A DNA stretch of 64,000 nucleotides from Thermoanaerobacter sp. (GTDB lineage Bacteria; Bacillota; Thermoanaerobacteria; Thermoanaerobacterales; Thermoanaerobacteraceae). Both the position numbers and the translations under genes were made by a program. Under the pieces are notes generated by a model. The model saw only the letters and a program-made list of their open reading frames with translations, made no database searches and was not told where the DNA came from. The stretch covers positions 1-64,000 of the forward strand of contig JADBKJ010000001.1 of the NCBI GenBank assembly GCA_014896455.1, read 5' to 3'. Shown here in pieces: positions 21,400 to 30,578 of the stretch (position 1 is the first letter of the stretch; each line of letters opens with the position of its first letter).

Positions 21400-21558
21400 T
21401 CAACTGTGTAACTCATCTTTCCTTTTCTCTTTTTCTTTTTTATTTTCTTCAATTCCGAAAAGTTTATTTGTCCATTGCACAAAAAGGACCGAGGCTATTA
21501 AAAATAGCACAAAGGTAATTACTGCTATAATAGAAGCAAGAACAAAATATTTTTCCAT
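21400..21558 (-). CDS. Small single-TM protein, 52 aa (absent from the supplied ORF track)
   Basis: MEKYFVLASIIAVITFVLFLIASVLFVQWTNKLFGIEENKKEKEKRKDELHS, preceded by GGGGAGGGGG. Confidence 0.55.
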   Translation of the reverse strand: MEKYFVLASIIAVITFVLFLIASVLFVQWTNKLFGIEENKKEKEKRKDELHS

Positions 21559-21650
21559 AAACCCCCCTCCCCACCCATCTTTTATTATATAATACTATAA
21601 ACGTTCTCATAAGTCACTAAAAATTATTAAAAAATAGCAGGATTAACCTG

Positions 21651-22769
21651 CTATTTTAGTTCAATAAGTTCATAATTTCTTGTACCCAAGCCAATTTCTT
21701 CGCCGTATTTTAATTGTAGTTCTCCTTTTGTTTCAGGGTGCAAAGCTTTAAACTTGTCCTCTCCAGGATTCATGCCGTATCCTGCTTCTTCTAAAGCTGT
21801 GCTTTTGTGGCCAAATTGCTGATTCACAAGGTCATAGCTTGCCTGGTCTATGGCAACAGGGTCAAAGGAAGCCAATATTCCTATGTCAGGGACAATAGGA
21901 GCATCACTCCAAGGGGTACAATCGCAAAGTGGTGTGACATTCATGACAAAATTTATAAACGCAATTTTGCCTTTTTTTGTAGAATAAGCGCCATATGCGT
22001 ATTCCGTCATTCTCTCTACAAAAGCATCCATATCAGTTCCCCATTGAGGCTTTATGACGCCATATTGACAAATGGACACGCATTCTCCACACCCTATACA
22101 TATAGAAGGGTCAATATAAGCTGAGCCATTGACCAAAGATATGGCATTTACAGGACAATTCCTTATACACATCTGACAGGCGGTACATCCCTTTCCTACC
22201 ACAGGCTGGACTGTTGAATGCTGCTGTTGTTTTCCTGCTGCAGGTGCACACCCCATAGCTAAGTTTTTGATAGCTCCTCCAAAGCCAGCCAATTCATGAC
22301 CTTTAAAGTGTGACATCACAATCATTGAGTTTGCAAAGAAAATATTTGAAGCAATCTTTACAGTGTCAAAATGCTTTTTATCAATTTTCACTTCTACAGA
22401 ATCTTTGCTTAAAATACCGTCAGCAATTATTATTGGTGCGTTCACAACAGCATATGCGAAACCATTTTCAATCGCTGTCACCAAATGGTCAACTGCATTT
22501 GAACGACTGCCTTTGTAAAGAGTATTTGTATCTGTCAAAAAAGGTTTTCCCCCATAACTTTTAATTTTGTCAACCACTTTTCTTACATATATAGGGTTTA
22601 TGTAGGCGTTGTTTCCCTTTTCTCCAAAGTGAATTTTAATAGCTATCAAATCATTTTTATCAATAATGTTTTTAAAACCCGCTACATCAAAAATTCTCGC
22701 TACTTTGGAGGACAAACTGCTGCTAGCTTTGTTTGCCCTAAGATTGTAAAAATATACTTTTGATTTCAC
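21651..22769 (-). CDS. DUF362 domain protein with two 4Fe-4S motifs
   Basis: GCTACQMCIRNCPVNAI and CIGCGECVSICQYGVI. Confidence 0.9.
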   Translation of the reverse strand: MKSKVYFYNLRANKASSSLSSKVARIFDVAGFKNIIDKNDLIAIKIHFGEKGNNAYINPIYVRKVVDKIKSYGGKPFLTDTNTLYKGSRSNAVDHLVTAIENGFAYAVVNAPIIIADGILSKDSVEVKIDKKHFDTVKIASNIFFANSMIVMSHFKGHELAGFGGAIKNLAMGCAPAAGKQQQHSTVQPVVGKGCTACQMCIRNCPVNAISLVNGSAYIDPSICIGCGECVSICQYGVIKPQWGTDMDAFVERMTEYAYGAYSTKKGKIAFINFVMNVTPLCDCTPWSDAPIVPDIGILASFDPVAIDQASYDLVNQQFGHKSTALEEAGYGMNPGEDKFKALHPETKGELQLKYGEEIGLGTRNYELIELK

Positions 22770-22790
22770 AATATCACCTCATTTACAAAA

Positions 22791-24356
22791 TTAATTTCGT
22801 ACAAGTTTAGAATTTAGAAATTTTATGCCTTTTTTGAGATAAGAAAAAGCAGATTTATCAGTAACCAATACAATAGTAGAGTAAATTATAGCTCCCACTA
22901 ATATAGTTATAAACAGGACTATAACCTCATAAATTTTTTTATCTGATGGCATCTTAACAATTAAATTATTATACATAAAATGCACTATCACCCCCATTAC
23001 AATTGCTGCAAACATTGCCTTTATAAAACTCATAAACATGTATTTCCCGCCTATTCCCCCAAGTTTTCTTTTTAAAGAAATAAATAAAAGAAAAGTAGCA
23101 AATATGGCTGCAATAGAAGTAGAAAGTGCAAGTCCACCTAATTTTAAATACCTAACCAAAATTAAATTAAGTGCAATATTTAGTAATACAGCTATAGCAC
23201 CATTTATCATAGGAGTTTTAGTATCTTTCATAGAGTAAAAACTTCTACTTAAGACATCTCTAAGGCCATACGCAGTCATCCCTATGGAAAAATAAAAAAG
23301 GGCAATTGAGGTAAGATATGTCGACCTCTCATCAAAAGCTCCTCTTTGGAATAATACCTTTATTATAGGCACTCGGAGGACCATTGCACCAACTGATACA
23401 GGTATTAATACGTATAAAATACCACTTACCGCAAAATTTAAACTCTTTAGAAAGCCTTCTTTGTCGTCAGCAACTGAATGTTTTGATAAAACAGGGTATA
23501 TAACAGTTGCAATTGCTGTTGAAAAAATCCCCAATGCAAACATGTTAAGCCTATTGGCATAATTCAATGCTGCAATACTCCCATCAGGCAAAAAAGAAGC
23601 TATCACTCTATCCACATAAACATTTATAGTCTGTATCCCTGTCCCCATAAGTACAGGCATTGACAATAAAATGACCCTTTTTACTCCTTCATCTTTAAAA
23701 TTCACTCTTAATTTTAATTTATAACCTAATTTGTATAAAACAGGTAATTGCATTAATGCTTGTATGAAAGTAGCAATAATTATAGAATAAGCTACTATCG
23801 TAATCCCAAATTTGCTCCCATATAAAGTTGCTACTGTTATTACGATAATATTGTAAGGTATACCTATCATAGCAGGAACAGTAAAATGTTCCATAGCCTG
23901 AAGAGCACCAGTGAAAATATTAGACGCAGCTATTAACACCATTGTAGGTAATAATATAGTCGTAAGTTTTACTGTCAACTCAAATTTTTCCCCTGTAAAA
24001 GCTGGCGCTACAAATTTTACAAGATAAGGTGCAAATATAAAACCCAAGAAAGTTAAAACTACTGTCGCAATTAATACCACACCTAAAAGGTTATTTATAA
24101 AATCAAAAGCTTTTTGTTTTCCTTCTCTTTGTAAATATTCGGTAAATATCGGCACAACAGTAGTAGCTATTGAAGCAGTTACTGCTGCAAAAAGTATCAT
24201 AGGTATGACAGTCGCCATATTATATGCATCCATGGAAACAGATGTACCAAATTGGGAAGCTAAAGCCATGTCTCTCAAAAATCCAAATATTTTACTCAGT
24301 AGAGTTATTATCATTATGACGCTAGCCGCTTTTACAGTTTTTTTAGCCGTCGACAT
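22791..24356 (-). CDS. murJ: MurJ/MviN lipid II flippase
   Basis: 521 aa multi-TM, MSTAKKTVKAASVIMIITLLSKIFGFLRDMALASQFGTS. Confidence 0.92.
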   Translation of the reverse strand: MSTAKKTVKAASVIMIITLLSKIFGFLRDMALASQFGTSVSMDAYNMATVIPMILFAAVTASIATTVVPIFTEYLQREGKQKAFDFINNLLGVVLIATVVLTFLGFIFAPYLVKFVAPAFTGEKFELTVKLTTILLPTMVLIAASNIFTGALQAMEHFTVPAMIGIPYNIIVITVATLYGSKFGITIVAYSIIIATFIQALMQLPVLYKLGYKLKLRVNFKDEGVKRVILLSMPVLMGTGIQTINVYVDRVIASFLPDGSIAALNYANRLNMFALGIFSTAIATVIYPVLSKHSVADDKEGFLKSLNFAVSGILYVLIPVSVGAMVLRVPIIKVLFQRGAFDERSTYLTSIALFYFSIGMTAYGLRDVLSRSFYSMKDTKTPMINGAIAVLLNIALNLILVRYLKLGGLALSTSIAAIFATFLLFISLKRKLGGIGGKYMFMSFIKAMFAAIVMGVIVHFMYNNLIVKMPSDKKIYEVIVLFITILVGAIIYSTIVLVTDKSAFSYLKKGIKFLNSKLVRN

Positions 24357-24368
24357 ACATACAACTCC

Positions 24369-24809
24369 TTAATTTTCTTCAGTCATTATAAACATAAGCT
24401 CTGCAGTAGCTACAACTTCATCTCCAACTTTTGCAACACCTTTCGCTTTTACAAGCCCCATCTTTATAGAATCTATTAAAACCTCTAAAACAAGTTGATC
24501 ACCGGGCCTTACCACTTTTTTGAAGCGACATTTATCAATACCTGTAAAAAGCCCTAATTTACCTTTAAACTCTTCTATATTCATAACAGCAATCCCGGCT
24601 ACTTGTGCCAATGCCTCAACAATAAGAACTCCTGGCATTATAGGATTGTCTGGAAAATGCCCTTGAAAAAAAGGTTCATTAGCGGTCACATTTTTTATTC
24701 CAACAGCTTTTTTACCTTCTTCAATTTCTATTATTCTATCCACTAATAAAAAAGGATATCTATGAGGAAGAATTTTTCTTATACCTTTATTTTCCACTCT
24801 ATTCTTCAC
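24369..24809 (-). CDS. fabZ: 3-hydroxyacyl-ACP dehydratase
   Basis: [36 protein letters not shown]. Confidence 0.96.
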   Translation of the reverse strand: MKNRVENKGIRKILPHRYPFLLVDRIIEIEEGKKAVGIKNVTANEPFFQGHFPDNPIMPGVLIVEALAQVAGIAVMNIEEFKGKLGLFTGIDKCRFKKVVRPGDQLVLEVLIDSIKMGLVKAKGVAKVGDEVVATAELMFIMTEEN

Positions 24810-24884
24810 CTCTTTTTAGCAGAATTTGAAGATATGACAAAACAGTGGCTTATCATTGATTATATCACAAAAAAATGAAAAATA

Positions 24885-24904
24885 AAAAGGGCAAGCGCCC
24901 TTTT
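24885..24904. terminator. Hairpin AAAAGGGC-AA-GCGCCCTTTT
   Basis: Inverted repeat after the FlgJ-like stop codon. Confidence 0.6.
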
Positions 24905-25238
24905 ACACTTTCTTAGAAAGTTGATTATATATTTGGTCAGCCAGTCCAAAAGATCCATTTTGAGCCAACATTTCAGCATATTTATCATATAACATAGAAG
25001 TAAAAATATCATTTGCTAGGCTATCTCCCGTTAATGGGTCTTCTGGAATTGTCTTTATCATCTCATTTAACATAAGCCCTATAAAAGTTGCCTCTAATTG
25101 CTGACATGCTTCTTTAAGCTTTTTACTGTCTTTGTCTTTTATCGCCTGTTGTATTATTCGTTCAAAATCACTTCCATCTTTTTGTAAATCAATTTGAAAT
25201 TTATTTATGTCGCTGTTATTTATAGGATTTATTTCCAT
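24903..25238 (-). CDS. Rod-binding (FlgJ N-terminal-like) protein
   Basis: LKEACQQLEATFIGLMLNEMIKTIP...; follows the flagellar rod genes. Confidence 0.85.
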   Translation of the reverse strand: MEINPINNSDINKFQIDLQKDGSDFERIIQQAIKDKDSKKLKEACQQLEATFIGLMLNEMIKTIPEDPLTGDSLANDIFTSMLYDKYAEMLAQNGSFGLADQIYNQLSKKV

Positions 25239-25261
25239 GCAAGGTCATCCCTTTCAATAAA

Positions 25262-26062
25262 TTATCTTCTCAGATTATTTGCAAGTCCCAGCATTTCATC
25301 AGCTGTTTGTATAGCTTTTGAATTTATTTCATAAGCTCTTTGTGCGGCAATCATGTCCACCATTTCCTTTACAACTTGGACATTTGAGGTTTCTAAAAAT
25401 CCTTGCATGACTTTGCCCATTCTTCCTTGAAAGTCATCTCTTGTACCAGGCTGCCCTGAGGCTTCTGTCGGCTCATAGAGATTACTACCCACACTTAAAA
25501 GTCCCTGAGGATTGACAAAATTATAGATTCCTAAAGTAGCTACTTCTTGAGTAGTTCCATCAGGATTTTTTACGCTTATTACACCCATCGGCGATACTGA
25601 TATATCTTTTTCAGTGCTGTCAAAAACTATGGGATTGCCGCTGTCATCTAATACAGGATAGCCGTCAGCAGTTACAAGCATTAAAGTATTACCGTCAGCA
25701 CTTAATTTAAAACTTCCATCCCTCGTGTAATAAACTTTGTCATCCGGTCCTAACACAGCAAAAAAGCCTTCTCCATCCAATGCCAAATCCAAAGGATTCT
25801 CTGTCTGCTGGAGGCTTCCTTCTGTAAAATCTTTTACAATTGCTGAGGGTCTTACGCCTACCCCTACTTGCATATTGACAGGTTTACCTTGTCCACCATA
25901 TACGTTTTCTCTTTGTAAAGTTTGATATATTAAATCTTTAAATTCGGCCCTATCTCTTTTAAAAGCAGTAGTATTTACATTCGCAAGATTATTCGCAATA
26001 ACATCTACGTTAAGTTGCTGAGCAGTCATGCCAGTTGCCGCAGACCACAATGCCCTCATCAT
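25262..26062 (-). CDS. flgG: Flagellar basal-body rod protein FlgG/FlhP type
   Basis: RALWSAATGMTAQQLNVDVIANNLANVNTTAFKRDRAEF; C-terminal SNVQVVKEMVDMIAAQRAYEINSKAIQTADEML. Confidence 0.93.
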   Translation of the reverse strand: MMRALWSAATGMTAQQLNVDVIANNLANVNTTAFKRDRAEFKDLIYQTLQRENVYGGQGKPVNMQVGVGVRPSAIVKDFTEGSLQQTENPLDLALDGEGFFAVLGPDDKVYYTRDGSFKLSADGNTLMLVTADGYPVLDDSGNPIVFDSTEKDISVSPMGVISVKNPDGTTQEVATLGIYNFVNPQGLLSVGSNLYEPTEASGQPGTRDDFQGRMGKVMQGFLETSNVQVVKEMVDMIAAQRAYEINSKAIQTADEMLGLANNLRR

Positions 26063-26076
26063 AATTTTCATCCTCC

Positions 26077-26832
26077 TTATACTTTTCCAACTTCGTTGAC
26101 AGCTTTTCCAAGAGTCTCATCAAAAACAATTGCAACCTTCTGATTTGATTCATAATTTCTCATCACGCTTATCATATTTACCATTTCTTTAACAGAATTC
26201 ACATTTGACTGTTCTAAAAAGCCTTGCTTTATTTTCCCTGTTGCAGGAATAAGTTGTACATTGGCACTGTTATCTATAAAAAATAAATTATTGCCCTCTT
26301 TTCTTAAACCATCATAATTATCAAGATCCACAATTCTAAGCCTGTCCACCAATTGACCATTGTTTATAATATTGCCCATCTCATCAACAGAAATGTCTCC
26401 TTGTGCTAACTGTATAGGCCCATTTTCCCCTTCTACAATATATCCCTCTTGTGTGACTAAATACCCATCTTTGGATAAAGTAAAAGAGCCATCCCTTGTA
26501 TACCTTTGACCATTAGGGGTATTTACCACAAAAAACCCATTGCCATCTATCGCAAAGTCTAACTTACCATTTGTTTGAGAAAAAGCACCTTCTCCAAAAT
26601 TTGTATAAAAAGTGTCAACTAACACGCCGTAATCCATTCTTCCAATTTTCCCGTTAGGCGGTGTGTTATCGCCCCCATGTCTTGTTACTTCAAAATTTGG
26701 GAAAGAGGAAGTAACTACCACATCTTTTTTATATCCTACTGTATTAACATTTGCAAGATTATTCGCCAAAACATCCATTATCTTAGTTTGGGTAATCATC
26801 CCCGAAGAGGCAGTGTAAAGCCCTCTTAACAT
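26077..26832 (-). CDS. Flagellar basal-body rod protein FlgF/FlhO type
   Basis: MLRGLYTASSGMITQTKIMDVLANNLANVNTVGYK. Confidence 0.92.
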   Translation of the reverse strand: MLRGLYTASSGMITQTKIMDVLANNLANVNTVGYKKDVVVTSSFPNFEVTRHGGDNTPPNGKIGRMDYGVLVDTFYTNFGEGAFSQTNGKLDFAIDGNGFFVVNTPNGQRYTRDGSFTLSKDGYLVTQEGYIVEGENGPIQLAQGDISVDEMGNIINNGQLVDRLRIVDLDNYDGLRKEGNNLFFIDNSANVQLIPATGKIKQGFLEQSNVNSVKEMVNMISVMRNYESNQKVAIVFDETLGKAVNEVGKV

Positions 26833-26844
26833 AAAATCACCTTC

Positions 26845-27876
26845 TTACTTATTGATTTTGTATACGTCTATTATAGTTTCTGATTTTTCTAATAATTCAA
26901 GAGAATCCAATGCTTTCCCCGTACCTAAAGCCACACAACTTATAGGGTCATTTGCAATATAAACAGGTGTATTCATCCTTTCCCTTAAAAGCCTGTCCAT
27001 TCCTTTTAGCAATGCTCCGCCCCCCGTCAGTACTATCCCTTTGTCACTTATGTCCGCTGCTAATTCAGGAGGTGTTTTTTCTAATACACTGTGGACAGCT
27101 TCAACAATTTCTTCAAGAGGCTCTTTTAATGCTTCACATATTTCACTGGAAGTCACTTCTACATTCTGAGGCAAACCAGATATTAAGCTTCTTCCTTTTA
27201 CTATCATCTTCTCTTCTTTGCCATCAAAATAGGCAGTACCTATATTTATTTTTATTTCTTCTGCCATTCTTTCTCCTATTATGATGTGATACTTTTTCCT
27301 CATGTAACGGATAATTGCTTCATCAAAATTGTCCCCCGCTACTTTAATATTTTTAGACACCACTGAACTCCCCAAAGAAATTACGGCTATGTCAGTGGTG
27401 CCTCCCCCAATATCTACAATCATATTTCCACTAGGCTGTGATATATCTAATCCTGCTCCTATAGCTGCCGCAATAGGTTCTTCGATTAGATAAGCTTTTC
27501 GCGCTCCTGCTTGTAATGCTGCATCAATGACAGCTCTTTTTTCTACCTGTGTTACGCCACTTGGAATACAAATCATTATTTTGGGTCTTAATAAAAACCT
27601 TCCCCCGCAGGCTTTGTTTATAAAATACCTAAGCATTTTCTCTGTAACGTCATAGTCAGAAATTACTCCCGCCCTCATAGGCTTCATGGCTAATATATTC
27701 CCTGGCGTCCTGCCTACCATTCTTTGTGCTTCTTCGCCAACCGCAAGAATTTTATTAGTATTTCTATCAATTGCTACAACTGATGGTTCTTTTAAAACAA
27801 TTCCTTCCCCTTTGATGTAGACCAGGACAGATGCCGTGCCAAGGTCAATTCCGATATCCTTAGAGATCGCAAACAT
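26845..27876 (-). CDS. mbl: MreB/Mbl rod-shape actin homologue
   Basis: DIGIDLGTASVLVYIKGEGIVLKEPSVVA; mbl assigned by spoIIID-mbl-flhO-flhP synteny. Confidence 0.92.
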   Translation of the reverse strand: MFAISKDIGIDLGTASVLVYIKGEGIVLKEPSVVAIDRNTNKILAVGEEAQRMVGRTPGNILAMKPMRAGVISDYDVTEKMLRYFINKACGGRFLLRPKIMICIPSGVTQVEKRAVIDAALQAGARKAYLIEEPIAAAIGAGLDISQPSGNMIVDIGGGTTDIAVISLGSSVVSKNIKVAGDNFDEAIIRYMRKKYHIIIGERMAEEIKINIGTAYFDGKEEKMIVKGRSLISGLPQNVEVTSSEICEALKEPLEEIVEAVHSVLEKTPPELAADISDKGIVLTGGGALLKGMDRLLRERMNTPVYIANDPISCVALGTGKALDSLELLEKSETIIDVYKINK

Positions 27877-28007
27877 CCAAACACACCTTTCTTATGTATT
27901 TCGGCAAAAATGGCATCCACTTAAATTATCGACATTGATGCCGAAATGTTTAATTTATTATCAATTTATTAATTCGCTACAAATTTACAAAATCCTCTTT
28001 TATTTTC

Positions 28008-28268
28008 TCAAAATTTATTGTTCGTTTTTTGATATTTTATTTTAGTTGCCTTTCCTCCTCTTATATGCCTTTCCGCTTTATTTTTGCTTAGAATCTCTCT
28101 CACTTCTTTATATAATTCAAAGTTTATATCTGGAAGCCTTTCTGTCACATCTTTGTGAACTGTGCTTTTGCTAACTCCAAAAACCTTCGCAGCTTCTCTT
28201 ACAGTTGCTTTGTGTTGTACTATATATTTTGATATTTCTAGTGTTCTCTCTTCTATGTAATCTTTCAA
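28008..28268 (-). CDS. spoIIID: Sporulation transcriptional regulator SpoIIID
   Basis: DYIEERTLEISKYIVQHKATVREAAKVFGVSKSTVHKDVTERLP; start likely the TTG before KDYIEERT. Confidence 0.95.
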   Translation of the reverse strand: MKDYIEERTLEISKYIVQHKATVREAAKVFGVSKSTVHKDVTERLPDINFELYKEVREILSKNKAERHIRGGKATKIKYQKTNNKF

Positions 28269-28348
28269 AACCAAAACCCCCTTTAAATTTTTCAAATCTC
28301 ATTAATATGTATATGCCAAAACAAAGCCATTAGAATATTTATAAAAAC

Positions 28349-28387
28349 AAAAAAGACTTGAATACGGGATGTATTCAAGTCTTTTTT
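28349..28387. terminator. Terminator AAAAAAGACTTGAATAC-N5-GTATTCAAGTCTTTTTT
   Basis: 17-bp perfect stem with flanking A/T runs. Confidence 0.85.
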
Positions 28388-28399
28388 AAACAGGTATTC

Positions 28400-29251
28400 T
28401 TATTTAAAATATGCTATTGGATCAACAGGTATTCCATTTTCTAAAAGTTCAAAATGCAAGTGGGGTCCTTCCCCAACTTCAAACTTTGCTGATTCTCCTA
28501 TTTCCCCTATTTGCTGTCCTCTTACTATTTTTTCTTGTTCCTTTGCTAAAATCTCATCGCCTAAATTTGCATACCGTGTTTCCCATTTTCCATTTTTTAT
28601 AACAACAGTATTCCCTAATTTTGGATCTTTATATACCTTTGTCACAATTCCATCCATAGCTGACAATACAGGTTCTCCTAAGTTTGATCCAATATCTACA
28701 CCTTTATGAGTTGTCCATTCTTGAAGGGTTTTTGAAAATACAAGCTTATCTTTAGCAAATTCTAATATTATGTCTCCCTTTACAGGCTTCAATAAAACTA
28801 ACATCGTAGAAGATAAATTACTATCTTTTTTTATTGTGGATGTAGTACTTGCCATAACAGTTGTTACTTTGCTGTTTGTTAAACTATCATTTTCCCCTGA
28901 ACTTTTAACCTCGTCACTATTTTTTGTTACCGGTTGAGAATTTTCTTTTTTGTCAGATACGTTATTTTCTTGTTGTTGGCTGATAACAGCTGTAGAATTA
29001 TTTTGCTGTTCTTTTTCTTCCTGACCTTGCGCTAGTTCTTCTTCATAACCCCAATCACTTTCAATAGCTGAATTAACTTCTTCTTGTTGTGCTTTTCTGA
29101 GTTCTTCTAATTTTTTTAAATTATTATTAGTAACATAAACTGACGTAGCGGCTATCACTACTATGGATAAAAATAATACTATGTAAAAACCCTTTCTATC
29201 GAAAAATCTTATCAAATTTTCCCTGTTTATTCTCACATTTTTCACCTCCAA
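28400..29251 (-). CDS. spoIIQ: SpoIIQ-like M23/LytM peptidase
   Basis: N-terminal TM, LytM domain with THKGVDIG and GPHLHFELLENGIPVDP; between spoIID and spoIIID. Confidence 0.88.
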   Translation of the reverse strand: MEVKNVRINRENLIRFFDRKGFYIVLFLSIVVIAATSVYVTNNNLKKLEELRKAQQEEVNSAIESDWGYEEELAQGQEEKEQQNNSTAVISQQQENNVSDKKENSQPVTKNSDEVKSSGENDSLTNSKVTTVMASTTSTIKKDSNLSSTMLVLLKPVKGDIILEFAKDKLVFSKTLQEWTTHKGVDIGSNLGEPVLSAMDGIVTKVYKDPKLGNTVVIKNGKWETRYANLGDEILAKEQEKIVRGQQIGEIGESAKFEVGEGPHLHFELLENGIPVDPIAYFK

Positions 29252-29302
29252 ATGGTATTTTAACCATTAACTTAATTGTTTATACAAAAAAACAGCACTT
29301 TA

Positions 29303-30355
29303 TCAGTGCTGTATTTTCAATAAATCTTCAATTTTTACTATTTCTATCCCTGTATAATAATATTTCAATATTTCGTCAAACTTTTTCCCTTGTTTCGCCA
29401 TTGCATTTGCTCCATATTGACTCATTCCCACTCCGTGACCATAACCTATTACAGTTATTACAATGTTATTTCCTTGTTCCTCAAAGCTAAAATTTGTAGA
29501 ATTTAAATTAAAAATTTCTTTTATATCTTTACCATTAAAAGTTATATTCCCTATTTTTAAAGTTTTAACGTGCCCAACTTGTGTTCTTTCTACATCTTTT
29601 ATTTGATTTAAAATATTGCTATTATCCAATCTCAAGGAAGGCTCTTTTTGTTTTAATTTATTTATAAATTCTTCTTTTGACACTATAACAGTAGTTTTAT
29701 ATTTTGATGCTGCCTCTTCACCAGGAGAAACCACACTTCTTAAATAGGGAATTTTGCTCTGCCATACGTCCTCAGAGTTCTCTGTTTTCCCTCCACTTAT
29801 AGCATGATAAGCTGGCACAATTAAAGCATCATCGTAAACTAATACAAGCCCTTCTGTATCTTCTACTGCTTGAGATATTTTTGCATAGTATTTATCAAAA
29901 TTTTTCCCCCATTTTTCCTTCAGCTCCCCCTCAGATTGCCATGCTTGGCAATGTTCCGAATCAGTGCACACATCAGCCCCCGGATGTAAATCACAGCCTT
30001 TTCCTCCCAAAGCTATTTCTTTTGAGAGCACATAAGTCCTCGCTGCAACAACTTGTGCCTTTAAAGCTTCTATTTCAAATTCTGCAGGCATTTCTGCAGC
30101 AACTACTCCTTTTACGTATTCCTCTAAATTCATTTTCTGGATTTTGTTTTGATTTGTTATAAAAACATTCACCGTATGGTACAAATCTGTATTACCTAAA
30201 TTGTCTAATTTTACTAACTTTCCTCCATCAATAAGCTTGACATCACTCGCGGGTGTTGAAGAAGTTTTGTGAGAATTAAAACCAAAAACTATTATAGAAG
30301 GTAAAATTATTAAACTAAAAAATATTAAAGAAATTCCATAAATGGCATATTTCAT
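29303..30355 (-). CDS. spoIID: Stage II sporulation protein D (lytic transglycosylase)
   Basis: NLEEYVKGVVAAEMPAEFEIEALKAQVVAARTYV, VIGYGHGVGMSQYGANAMA. Confidence 0.95.
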   Translation of the reverse strand: MKYAIYGISLIFFSLIILPSIIVFGFNSHKTSSTPASDVKLIDGGKLVKLDNLGNTDLYHTVNVFITNQNKIQKMNLEEYVKGVVAAEMPAEFEIEALKAQVVAARTYVLSKEIALGGKGCDLHPGADVCTDSEHCQAWQSEGELKEKWGKNFDKYYAKISQAVEDTEGLVLVYDDALIVPAYHAISGGKTENSEDVWQSKIPYLRSVVSPGEEAASKYKTTVIVSKEEFINKLKQKEPSLRLDNSNILNQIKDVERTQVGHVKTLKIGNITFNGKDIKEIFNLNSTNFSFEEQGNNIVITVIGYGHGVGMSQYGANAMAKQGKKFDEILKYYYTGIEIVKIEDLLKIQH

Positions 30356-30493
30356 TTTTCACCTCCAATTGTGAACTACTAAATAAAATATATGTCCTTA
30401 TGTATATATTTATTCTTATCTAATTAAGCCTCTTATCACCCCTACAAACTAAAAAATCTCTGTCTACAAAAAAACAAGGGATTTCTCCCTTGT

Positions 30494-30556
30494 CAGCTTG
30501 TTGACAAAGTCAAAAATTTTTAAATAGGATATTTTTGAAAGTTTGTCTACAGTCTA
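30494..30556 (-). repeat. Internally deleted copy (63 bp) of the terminator-associated repeat family
   Basis: Left end CAGCTTGTTGACAAAGTCAAAAA and right end GAAAGTTTGTCTACAGTCT match the full copies; flanked by 21-bp imperfect duplications at 30473-30493 and 30557-30577 (17/21 identical). Confidence 0.75.
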
Positions 30557-30578
30557 AACAATAGACTTCTCCTTTGTA

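Noticed and set aside
30356-30440. Sigma-E type promoter (CATATATT -10) upstream of spoIID
   Set aside because: AT-rich region gives several equally poor matches; not distinguishable by eye
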